Of a DNA stretch of 64,000 bases, positions 36,202-43,704 are shown piece after piece; position 1 is the stretch's first letter; each line of letters starts with the position of its first letter. Source of the stretch: Thalassovita gelatinovora (lineage in GTDB: Bacteria; Pseudomonadota; Alphaproteobacteria; Rhodobacterales; Rhodobacteraceae); assembly GCF_001458355.1 (NCBI RefSeq), contig NZ_CYSA01000018.1:33073-97072 (forward strand), in the 5' to 3' direction. The translations under genes were made by a program, and so were the position numbers. Below the pieces are notes generated by a model that was not told the origin of the DNA, made no database searches, and was given only the letters and a program-made list of their open reading frames with translations.

Positions 36202-37491
36202 ATGCAAAACATGACCCATAGAACGCGCAGCGGAATCACCGCCGTTCTGACCGGTGAACGCCATGGCTGGCGCAGCAAGCTGTTGTTCGCCGGTCCCGCG
36301 ATCATCGCTTCGGTCGCCTATATGGACCCGGGCAATTACGCCACGAATATTCAGGCCGGCGCGGGTTATGGCTATACCCTGCTTTGGGTGGTTTTGCTGG
36401 CGAACCTGATCGCGATGCTGTTCCAGTCATTGTCGGCGCGGCTGGGCATCGTGACGGGCAAGAACCTTGCCGAATTGTCGCGCGATCATTTTCCCAAACC
36501 GTTGGTCTGGGTGATGTGGGCGATCAGTGAAGTTGCCGCCATGGCCACCGATCTGGCCGAATTCCTGGGCGGGGCAATCGGGCTGTCGCTGCTGTTCAAC
36601 CTGCCGCTGATCGTCGGCATGGTGATCACCGCGATCGTGACCTATGCGATATTGCTGTTCGAAGGGCGGGGTTTCCGCCCAATGGAGCTGATCATCGGCG
36701 CCTTGGTGGCGGTGATCGGGCTGTGTTATCTGGCCGAGTTGTTGATCGCTACGGTCGATTGGCCTGCGGCGGCATTGGGCATGATGCAACCGGCCTTGCC
36801 CGACAGTGCGGCCTTGACCATTGCGGTCGGGATCATCGGCGCCACCGTCATGCCGCACGCGATCTATCTGCATTCCGGCCTGACCCAATCGCGCGCGGAT
36901 GTCCGCAATGATACCGACCGGCGCAAAGTTCTGAAATTTTCCAATATCGAGGTGGTTCTGGCGCTGGCCGTGGCGGGGATGGTCAACATGGCGATGGTGA
37001 TGATGGCCGCAAGCGCCTTTCATCAGGGCCATTCGGACGTGGCCGAAATCGAAACCGCCTATCACACGCTGACACCGCTGCTGGGGGCGGCGGCGGCGGG
37101 GATATTCCTGACCTCGCTGATCGCATCGGGAATTTCCAGTTCGGTGGTGGGTACCATGGCCGGGCAGATGATCATGCAAGGCTTCTTGCATATCCGCGTT
37201 CCGATCTGGCTGCGCCGTCTGGTGACGATGCTGCCCGCCTTTGTCGTGGTAGCAATGGGGGTGAACGCAACGCAGGCTTTGGTGGTAAGCCAGGTCATCC
37301 TGTCCATCGCCTTGCCGGTGCCGATGATCGCGCTGATCGTCTTCTCCGCCCGTCGGGACATCATGGGGGATTTCAGCGTCGGACCGGTGCTGCGCACCCT
37401 AGCGGTGGTGGGGGCGACGGCGGTATTGGCGCTGAACTTCATCCTGCTGGCGGACACGTTCGGGGTTCCGATGCCGTTTCTGGTTGGGTAA
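36202..37491 (+). CDS. mntH: Manganese transporter MntH (NRAMP)
   Basis: A 429-residue NRAMP-family importer of Mn(II), driven by protons, with about eleven membrane helices. The metal-site motif of helix 1 is intact (YMDPGNYATNIQAG), and the helix 6 motif reads ATVMPHAIYLHSGL, with the Met and His expected to contact the ion. The start may be the ATG at 36202 or the one three codons later. Controlled by the divergent mntR through the palindrome at 36154. No gene or clear terminator is seen in the 238 bp that follow. Confidence 0.94.
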   Translation: MQNMTHRTRSGITAVLTGERHGWRSKLLFAGPAIIASVAYMDPGNYATNIQAGAGYGYTLLWVVLLANLIAMLFQSLSARLGIVTGKNLAELSRDHFPKPLVWVMWAISEVAAMATDLAEFLGGAIGLSLLFNLPLIVGMVITAIVTYAILLFEGRGFRPMELIIGALVAVIGLCYLAELLIATVDWPAAALGMMQPALPDSAALTIAVGIIGATVMPHAIYLHSGLTQSRADVRNDTDRRKVLKFSNIEVVLALAVAGMVNMAMVMMAASAFHQGHSDVAEIETAYHTLTPLLGAAAAGIFLTSLIASGISSSVVGTMAGQMIMQGFLHIRVPIWLRRLVTMLPAFVVVAMGVNATQALVVSQVILSIALPVPMIALIVFSARRDIMGDFSVGPVLRTLAVVGATAVLALNFILLADTFGVPMPFLVG

Positions 37492-37729
37492 CCTCCCCCG
37501 AAACGGAAATTTGACCTTGGGCCTCAGGCTTCGATTCCGCGCCTCATACAAGCGGGACCGGCGGCGGAGTGAATAGCCCCTAGATTTGTAGACGCCTTGC
37601 TTGGTAATTTTGCTCCATAATGCCGCTATAACGCAGTGACGCGCGCTCCCGAAAACGGCCCTTCGCGCGGGGCTGCATCATTGGATGCAACGCGCAAGGC
37701 CCGAACGTCGATCTCCGCATTATAGGCAA

Positions 37730-40093
37730 TCAGAATGCAATAGATCGTCCATTTGTAGCTGACCGGACGGCCGCTACCACCGCCTCGGCGTTTATCCCGA
37801 AGTGCTGATACAGCTGCCCGATGTTGCCGGTCTGACCAAAGTGTTCCACCCCCAGAGGAAGCGTCTGATGTCCGGCCACCGCACCCAGCCAAGAAAGCGT
37901 TGCCGGATGCCCGTCAACCACGGTCACGATCCGGCAATACCGCGGCAGCGCTGCGAACAGTCCCTCGATATGGGCGATCGCGTCGATGACGCCTCGGGCG
38001 CGGGCACGTTGTGCCGCCATCCAGCCCGCATTCAGCCGGTCAGCCGAGGTCACCGCCAGTACGCCGACATCGCGCCGGGCTTCTCCGATCATGCCTGCGG
38101 CGCGGATCGCTTCGGGTGCCACCGCCCCCTGATAAGCGATCACGACCTCGCAATTGGGCCCCGGTTTGCGCAGCCAGTAGGCCCCGTCGATCGCGCCCTG
38201 GCGGAACGTATCGTCGACACGCCGCCCGGGCTGTTCGATCGGGTTGGTCGTCAGCCGTAGATAGACCGACCCACCCGTTTCATCACGCAGCCACGTGCGT
38301 TCGTCCGGGTCGCCTTCGCCGTCGCGCTGCAGGTAATCGAACGCCCATTCCATGATCACCGCCAGTTCATCCGCGAAAGCGGGTTCGAAGGCCGCAAGCC
38401 CATCCTGGCTCATGCCGATGAGCGGCGTACCGACGGATTGATGCGCCCCACCCTCCGGCGCCAGCGTCACGCCCGAGGGCGTGCCGACCAGCAGGAAACG
38501 CGCATCCTGGTAGCAGGCGTAGTTCAGCGCATCGAGACCACGGGCCACGAACGGGTCATAGACCGTACCGACCGGGATCAGCCGCTTTCCGAACAGCGAA
38601 TGCGAAAGCCCCGCCGCCCCCAACAGCAGCATCAGGTTCATCTCGGCGATGCCCAGTTCGATATGCTGGCCTTCGGGCGTGAATTCCCATTTCGCGGTCG
38701 AAGGGATACGATGCTCTATGAAGGCATCGGCCATCGCGGCGCGGGCGAAAAGCTTGCGCCGGTTGACCCAGGGTCCAAGACTGGTGGTGCCGGTCACATC
38801 CGGCGACATAGTCACGATCCGGCCCGCTAGGTCGCTGTCGCCCTTGGACAGATCATCGAGGATTTTACCAAAGGCGGTCTGGGTCGAAATCATCCGATTC
38901 GTGGCGACCTCGATGGCGGGGACAGGCAGACGCGCGTCGGAATAACGCCGCGGCCCCTTCGCAAAGAACGGCACGCTATCGAGGAAGGCGCGCAGGGCAT
39001 CGGGGTCCGCGACCGTCGCAAAGGGATCCCATTCCCGCCCTTCGGCCACTCCCATATGGAGCTGCCAGTCGGCGAACTGCGTCTTGTTCATCAGACCGCC
39101 GTGATTGTCCTTGTGCCCGGCGATCGGCGTGCCCCAGCCCTTGACAGTATAGGCCAGAAAACAGGTGGGCCTGTCGTGATCGATGGCGGCAAAGGTTTCG
39201 GCCATCGTCTCTACGCAGTTGCCGCCAAGGTTTTCCATCAGCGCCGCCAGCTCGGCATCGCTGCGCCGCTCGATCAGCGACGTGACCTCGCCCTGATCGC
39301 CCAGATCATCCAGCAGGCGCTTGCGCCACACCGCGCCGCCCATGAAGGTCAGCGCCGAATATTCCTGGTTGGGGCAGCTGTCGATCCAGTCGCGCAGGCG
39401 GTCGCCACCCGGTTCGGCAAAGGCGGCGCGCTGCAGGGCCCCGTGCTTGATGCGCACCACATCCCAGCCGAAGGTGTCGAATATCTTTTCGACCCGCGCA
39501 AACAACCCTTCGCGCACGATCCCGTCCAGCGATTGGCGGTTATAGTCGATCACCCACCAGGTGTTGCGCAGATCGTTTTTCCAACCTTCCTGCAGGCACT
39601 CATAGACATTGCCTTCGTCCAGTTCCGCATCGCCCACCAAGGCCACCATCCGGCCCATGACCTGATCCGCGCCCCAGTCCTTGGCCTGGATGTAATCCTG
39701 CACCAGCGAGGCGAAAGACGTGATCGCGACCCCCAGTCCCACCGACCCGGTCGAGAAATCCACATCATCGATATCCTTGGTCCGGCTGGGATAGGACTGC
39801 ACCCCGCCATAGCCACGGAAGTTTTCCATTTTCTCGCGGGTCTGGTTGCCCATCAGGTACTGCATGGCGTGGAAGATCGGGCTGGCATGGGGTTTCACCG
39901 CCACCCGGTCCTCGGGGCGCAGCGCGGAAAAATACAGCGCCGTCATGATCGACACCATCGAGGCACAACTGGCCTGATGCCCGCCAACCTTGATCCCGTA
40001 CTCGTTGGACCGGATGTGGTTGGCGTTGTGGATCATCCAATGCGACAGCCACAACAGCCGTTGTTCGATGGTCTTGAGGTGTTGGGTGCTCAT
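37730..40093 (-). CDS. mdeB: E1-type 2-oxoacid dehydrogenase (MdeB-like transketolase)
   Basis: A 787-residue ThDP enzyme of the homodimeric E1 (AceE/transketolase) type. It shows NEYGIKVGGHQAS, the ThDP/Mg motif GDAELDEGNVYECLQEGWKN, and a C-terminal transketolase domain (QHIELGIAEMNLMLLLGA). It lies directly downstream of the methionine gamma-lyase gene, as mdeB does in Pseudomonas putida, where it is proposed to oxidatively decarboxylate the 2-oxobutyrate made by the lyase. AGGATGA lies five bases before the ATG at 40093; the frame extending to 40465 overlaps the lyase gene and is rejected. Specificity for 2-oxobutyrate is inferred from context. Confidence 0.88.
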   Translation of the reverse strand: MSTQHLKTIEQRLLWLSHWMIHNANHIRSNEYGIKVGGHQASCASMVSIMTALYFSALRPEDRVAVKPHASPIFHAMQYLMGNQTREKMENFRGYGGVQSYPSRTKDIDDVDFSTGSVGLGVAITSFASLVQDYIQAKDWGADQVMGRMVALVGDAELDEGNVYECLQEGWKNDLRNTWWVIDYNRQSLDGIVREGLFARVEKIFDTFGWDVVRIKHGALQRAAFAEPGGDRLRDWIDSCPNQEYSALTFMGGAVWRKRLLDDLGDQGEVTSLIERRSDAELAALMENLGGNCVETMAETFAAIDHDRPTCFLAYTVKGWGTPIAGHKDNHGGLMNKTQFADWQLHMGVAEGREWDPFATVADPDALRAFLDSVPFFAKGPRRYSDARLPVPAIEVATNRMISTQTAFGKILDDLSKGDSDLAGRIVTMSPDVTGTTSLGPWVNRRKLFARAAMADAFIEHRIPSTAKWEFTPEGQHIELGIAEMNLMLLLGAAGLSHSLFGKRLIPVGTVYDPFVARGLDALNYACYQDARFLLVGTPSGVTLAPEGGAHQSVGTPLIGMSQDGLAAFEPAFADELAVIMEWAFDYLQRDGEGDPDERTWLRDETGGSVYLRLTTNPIEQPGRRVDDTFRQGAIDGAYWLRKPGPNCEVVIAYQGAVAPEAIRAAGMIGEARRDVGVLAVTSADRLNAGWMAAQRARARGVIDAIAHIEGLFAALPRYCRIVTVVDGHPATLSWLGAVAGHQTLPLGVEHFGQTGNIGQLYQHFGINAEAVVAAVRSATNGRSIAF

Positions 40094-40134
40094 GCTGGTC
40101 ATCCTGTATACTGGTGGTGTCGGGCGCTGCGGCG

Positions 40135-41337
40135 TTACCGGACTGCATCCAGCGCCTGCGCCAGGTCGGCCTGCAGGTCTTCCAGATCTTCCAGTCCGGT
40201 CGAGATTCGGATCAGCCCTTCCGATATACCATGGGCGGCGCGTTCCTCGGGCGTATAGGTGGCGTGGGTCATTGAGGCCGGATGCTGGATCAGGGTTTCG
40301 GCATCGCCTAGGCTGACCGCGCGATGGATCAGGGTCAGATCGTTCATCACCCGTTTGCCGGCTTCCAGTCCGCCCTTGACCTCGAACGCTATCATGCCAC
40401 CGGGGGCCGCCATCTGGCACTGTGCCAAATCGCGTTGCGCGAAGGAAGCCAGGCCGGGATACCAAACCTTATCGACGGCAGCGTGGTGCTCCAGCATTTC
40501 GGCAAGGGCCTGCGCGTTTTCGCAATGGCGCTGCATCCGCAAATGCAAGGTTTTCAGACCACGCAAAATCAACATGGCGTTAAAGGGGGACAGCACGGCA
40601 CCCGTCATGTCCTTCGTGCCCACGGTACGGATTTGCGTGATCTCTTCCAGTCGCCCCACCACGAGCCCGGCCAGCAGATCGCCATGCCCGCCCAGATACT
40701 TGGTCGCGGAATGGACGACGAAATCGGCGCCCAACTCGATCGGGCGGGTCAGGACGGGCGTGGCATAGGTATTGTCCACGATCACCTGCGCGCCATGGGC
40801 ATGGGCGATGTCACAGGTCGCAGCGATATCCACCAGTCGCATGTTGGGATTGGCCGGGGTTTCGAAATATACGAACCGGGTCTTCGGGCCGATGGCCGCG
40901 GCCAGATTTGCCGGGTCGGTCATGTCGATATGGGTGATCTTGATGCCGAACCGCGCCAGCCCATGCTGGAACAGCGCGAAGGTGCAGCCATAAAGCGTGA
41001 GGTCCGTAATGATCTCGTCGCCGGGCTGCAAAAAGGTCCACATCAGGGACGTGATCGCCCCCATTCCCGACGCATTGGCCAAGGCGGCCTCGGCCCCTTC
41101 AAGACTGGCGATCCGGCGCTCCAGCAGGTCGTTGGTGGGGTTGGAAACCCGCGAATAAATATAGCCGGAACGTTCGCCCGCAAAGATTTCGCCTCCTGCC
41201 TCTGCGGTTTCGAACGTGTAGGTCGACGTCAGGTGCAGCGGCGGGGTCAGTGCGCCATGCTCTTGCATCGGATCATAACCGAAGTGGATGGCGCGGGTAG
41301 CGAAACCTGTGGTCGGGGTATTGGGCGATTGGGACAT
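40135..41337 (-). CDS. mdeA: L-methionine gamma-lyase
   Basis: PLP enzyme that splits methionine into methanethiol, ammonia and 2-oxobutyrate. The 400-residue Cys/Met-metabolism family protein has the PLP lysine in SATKYLGGHGD, TSTYTFETAEAGGEIFAGE near the N-terminus, YIYSRVSNPT, and the lyase-diagnostic Cys in LYGCTFALFQHG (Cys116 in P. putida MdeA), which separates it from cystathionine enzymes. AGGAGC lies just before the ATG at 41337. It is upstream of the E1-like gene and opposite an Lrp-family regulator, so the whole locus fits the mde pathway. Confidence 0.92.
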   Translation of the reverse strand: MSQSPNTPTTGFATRAIHFGYDPMQEHGALTPPLHLTSTYTFETAEAGGEIFAGERSGYIYSRVSNPTNDLLERRIASLEGAEAALANASGMGAITSLMWTFLQPGDEIITDLTLYGCTFALFQHGLARFGIKITHIDMTDPANLAAAIGPKTRFVYFETPANPNMRLVDIAATCDIAHAHGAQVIVDNTYATPVLTRPIELGADFVVHSATKYLGGHGDLLAGLVVGRLEEITQIRTVGTKDMTGAVLSPFNAMLILRGLKTLHLRMQRHCENAQALAEMLEHHAAVDKVWYPGLASFAQRDLAQCQMAAPGGMIAFEVKGGLEAGKRVMNDLTLIHRAVSLGDAETLIQHPASMTHATYTPEERAAHGISEGLIRISTGLEDLEDLQADLAQALDAVR

Positions 41338-41419
41338 TTCCAGCTCCTGATTTTTTCGGCAGGATGCGTTAATTTTCACGGCAGGTGCTTGCTAATTATG
41401 CCCTTATTATGGATATATT

Positions 41420-41434
41420 TGGCATAATATGCCA
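41420..41434. promoter_or_regulatory. Near-perfect palindrome, likely MdeR/Lrp operator
   Basis: TGGCAT-AAT-ATGCCA (6-bp arms, 3-bp spacer) 15 bases before the Lrp-family regulator gene and in the 111-bp region divergent to mdeA. A partial copy (TTATGCCCTTATTAT) lies about 25 bp upstream. Lrp-family proteins bind such AT-centred palindromes; binding here is inferred. Confidence 0.65.
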
Positions 41435-41448
41435 TAACGAGACATGTA

Positions 41449-41901
41449 ATGGACGCAAAAGACCTACAAATCCTGCGTGAATTGCAGAATGACGGGCGAC
41501 TCAGCAATGCCGAGCTGGCCGAACGTGTGGCCCTGTCGCCTTCGCCTTGCCTGCGACGGGTCCGGCTGTTGGAAGAACGCGGCGTGATCGAGGGCTATAC
41601 GGCAATTGTGAACCAAAAGGCCTATGGCCTGCCCGTCACGGTGTTCATCCAGATCCGCTTGGATCATCATTCCACCGAAGCCGCGCAAATCTTCGAGCAC
41701 GCGATCCAGACCATCGACGAGATCATGGATTGCCATTTGATGACCGGAGAAACGGATTACATGTTGCGGGTCGTGGTCAGCAGCCTGGAAGAATATGAAC
41801 AGTTCGTCCGGAATCGGTTGCATCCAATTCCCAACGTCGCCTCGATCAACACCAGTTTCGCCTATGGGGTCGTCAAGAAAAACCGTGCTTTGCCAAGGTG
41901 A
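41449..41901 (+). CDS. mdeR: Lrp/AsnC-family regulator (MdeR-like)
   Basis: A 150-residue Lrp-family protein. The HTH is RLSNAELAERVALSPSPCLR (residues about 17-36) and the C-terminal RAM ligand-binding domain follows (LPVTVFIQIRLDHHSTEA, then HLMTGETDYMLRVVV). Divergent from mdeA-mdeB, matching the mdeR position in Pseudomonas putida, where the regulator activates methionine catabolism. Methionine or a product is the likely ligand, by analogy. It is the last clearly chromosomal gene before the IS remnant and island. Confidence 0.9.
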   Translation: MDAKDLQILRELQNDGRLSNAELAERVALSPSPCLRRVRLLEERGVIEGYTAIVNQKAYGLPVTVFIQIRLDHHSTEAAQIFEHAIQTIDEIMDCHLMTGETDYMLRVVVSSLEEYEQFVRNRLHPIPNVASINTSFAYGVVKKNRALPR

Positions 41902-42527
41902 GCACCCGGAGGGAGATGGATTTCGATTAAATTGATGATGGTCAGCCCCATCTGAGTGGTCCAGCTTAATTGTTAGTGCATGACTGTCAATCGGCATTCA
42001 AATCTGCCCCCCTAACCACCGACCGACTTTCAGCATGACTGCGCACTGAAGCTGACGCGCTCGAGCTAGGCGAACGCGAGGTCTCAGCACTCACAAGAGA
42101 AGGCAACGATGTCGGGGCTTCCAAGTGATTGATCGAGCGCTGCAGAGCTATGTTGCGCGCCTTAAGAGTTCGATGCGGGTTCCTTCTTTCGAACGCCACT
42201 GGCATCGAAGTGCTTAGCTGTAGTCCCAGAAAATGTATTCAATTGCAGCTGCCTACAAGCTATTCACCGAATCGGCGCAGTCATGAGGTCCGGAGAGTAA
42301 CGGCCCTGAGAGACCGCTTCCGGACCACCTGGCGCTGCGGCCAGTGTTCAGCCCATCCCACAAGCCCCTTTGAAAACACGGACAAATTCGGCGGCAGCCG
42401 AACGGGGAGAATGATTTCGCGGGGGCAAGTGGCTGAGGCTACGGGATTCGAACCGTCGGAATAAAAAACTCCGGCTATGAACTTGTCTGCTAGTGTAACT
42501 CCGATATCGGACACCAGCCGGTCACCC
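41902..42527. other. Non-coding, degraded region
   Basis: No convincing gene in either direction. The sequence mixes short unrelated pieces and stops in all frames. Near 42430-42455 the minus strand reads GGTTCGAATCCCGTAGCC, which looks like the T-arm and 3' end of a tRNA without the rest. The area separates the mde locus from the IS21 remnant. Confidence 0.6.
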
Positions 42528-42592
42528 TGTCAATGAGCGTTCAAAACTGACCCGGTTTCAGCGTTTGATTTTGACCCGTCGTTCAGAGGACA

Positions 42593-42642
42593 AAGCCCCC
42601 AGACGGGCCGCCTTCATATAGCGAGTCCGTCTGGGGGCTTTG
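42593..42642. repeat. 15-bp perfect hairpin inside the IS21 remnant
   Basis: AAAGCCCCCAGACGG pairs with CCGTCTGGGGGCTTT across a 20-base loop. It lies just downstream of the istB fragment (minus strand), in the position of an IS-internal terminator, but no long T-run follows. Confidence 0.7.
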
Positions 42643-42654
42643 CTTGCGGTGCGC

Positions 42655-42930
42655 TTATTTTTCTCTGCGGTTTTTGCTCTGCGCGAAGCGGTATGACGTG
42701 TTACCGGTCTCGATGAAGGCACAGTGGTGCGTGACGCGATCCAGCAGCGCGGTTGTCATCTTGGCGTCCATTGCCCGGCAGTCGAAACGAAGTTTCGATG
42801 AGAGGGGCCGAAGACCGCGACCCATTCTCCGAACTCCAGGTTGGTGGTGATGATGACGCTGGTTTTCTCGTAGAGCTTGCTGATCAGGTGGAACAGCAGT
42901 GCGCCACCGGATTTCGGGAACGGGATATAT
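42655..42930 (-). pseudogene. istB: istB fragment (IS21 helper ATPase), frameshifted
   Basis: C-terminal part of the IS21-family IstB ATPase. The minus strand reads [20 protein letters not shown], then [20 protein letters not shown], then in a shifted frame [16 protein letters not shown] and [11 protein letters not shown] before the stop. Between VFG and DAK about 37 extra bases (around 42778-42815) containing the palindrome TCGAAACTTCGTTTCGA break the frame. The N-terminal two thirds are gone. Confidence 0.8.
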
Positions 42931-43405
42931 CATCGACTGGCTTTCCATCATCAAAGCTCCAGTATCTATCAATAGTCTCGGCGCGCGCATCGCTCATTGG
43001 CTTTGATCCGCCAAACCATACAGGCCCAGAAATGGCGTCGCCCTGCATAAATAGTTCCTGCCCATCGGCCCATTCGAAAAGAAACGTGTTGGCACCTATC
43101 ACAAGCTCCTGAGGGGCAGTCCCGAAGGCGGCAATGGTTCTGATAATGTCGAGATCAAACATCAAATTTGGGAGCGCGTTGTCACCGAATGCAAACTCAA
43201 GGATCAGGCTATTGGTCACGACGTAGAGCTTGCCGTTGATCAAATGAACCCACTTCTCAACCTGATCGCCAGAACGCTTAATGAACGGCGCAAGAAAGAC
43301 CAGTCCGTCAAACAACTTGGTTGGCAGCGCAACCCGCTCACCCTCATTTGGGATGCTGTATAGCGGTTGGGCATAGGGGCGCGTATTTGTCAGCGTCTGC
43401 AACAT
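42884..43405 (-). pseudogene. Unrecognised, possibly phage-derived protein, 3' end replaced by IS remnant
   Basis: The frame encodes 173 residues, but the last 15 or so (from about [12 protein letters not shown]) are read out of frame through the istB remnant, so the native C-terminus is lost. The native part (MLQTLTNTRPYAQPLYSIPN, then KWVHLINGKLYVVTNSLILE, then NTFLFEWADGQELFMQG) has the alternating beta-strand look of small phage clamp-like proteins; that resemblance is weak and I do not assign a function. A group of GTTAAC-like motifs lies just upstream. Confidence 0.5.
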
Positions 43406-43436
43406 AGGTGCGTTTGGTAAGCCTCTGTTCGGGGAC

Positions 43437-43493
43437 GGTTAAACGAAAAACTTTCCCAAAAGTTAACCAAACGAGGTTACCAAAGCGTTAACA
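43437..43493. repeat. Cluster of GTTAAC-like motifs
   Basis: Within about 57 bp lie GGTTAAAC (43438), AGTTAACC (43461), GGTTACCA (43475) and CGTTAACA (43486), all upstream of the truncated gene at 43405. The spacing is irregular (about 23, 14 and 11 bp). They could be operator sites of a phage-type repressor. The rest of 43406-43595 has no gene. Confidence 0.45.
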
Positions 43494-43595
43494 GAATCAA
43501 TGCGTGGTGAAACCCACGCGCGTTTGAAAAACGTTTGAAAATCACAGCACGCTAAGATTACCGCACTTCGATTTATCGTTCAATTTCAATGACTT

Positions 43596-43613
43596 AAATG
43601 GTGCCCCCACACG
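43596..43613. repeat. Island attachment site, distal copy
   Basis: AAATGGTGCCCCCACACG, identical to 53546-53563. It copies the last bases of the tRNA-Thr gene (3' CCA end and acceptor strand). Beyond the repeat the two sites differ on both sides. Confidence 0.9.
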
Positions 43614-43673
43614 TCTTCACATTAAAGTATTATTAAATTGTTATCATTGAATAAAAAAATACATACAGCGCAT

Positions 43674-43695
43674 CATACCCCCAATCGTACCCCCA
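43674..43695. repeat. GTACCCCC-type repeats at the distal island end
   Basis: CATACCCCC (43674-43682) and CGTACCCCCA (43686-43695) lie side by side between the distal attachment repeat and the end of hsdR. They match the repeats next to the integrase at 53387-53449 and are candidates for integrase arm-type sites. Confidence 0.65.
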
Positions 43696-43704
43696 CATAC
43701 TTGA

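Larger units (their letters stand above)
42528..42932 (-). mobile_element. IS21-family insertion sequence remnant
   Basis: The right end begins TGTCAATGAGCG at 42528 and contains the repeated AACTGACCC / TTTTGACCC boxes seen at IS21-family ends. Inside are a strong hairpin and the 3' third of istB. The left boundary, near 42930, is where the istB-like reading ([14 protein letters not shown]) begins abruptly next to an unrelated gene. istA, most of istB and the other end are missing, so it cannot move by itself. Confidence 0.75.

Noticed and set aside
37492..37729. IS or small gene between mntH and mdeB
   Set aside because: Some stretches look mobile-element-like, but I could not match a transposase reading or terminal repeats.
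42428..42456. tRNA gene on the minus strand
   Set aside because: Only a T-arm-like GGTTCGAATCC and a 3' end are recognisable; no D-arm or anticodon arm, so at most a tRNA fragment.
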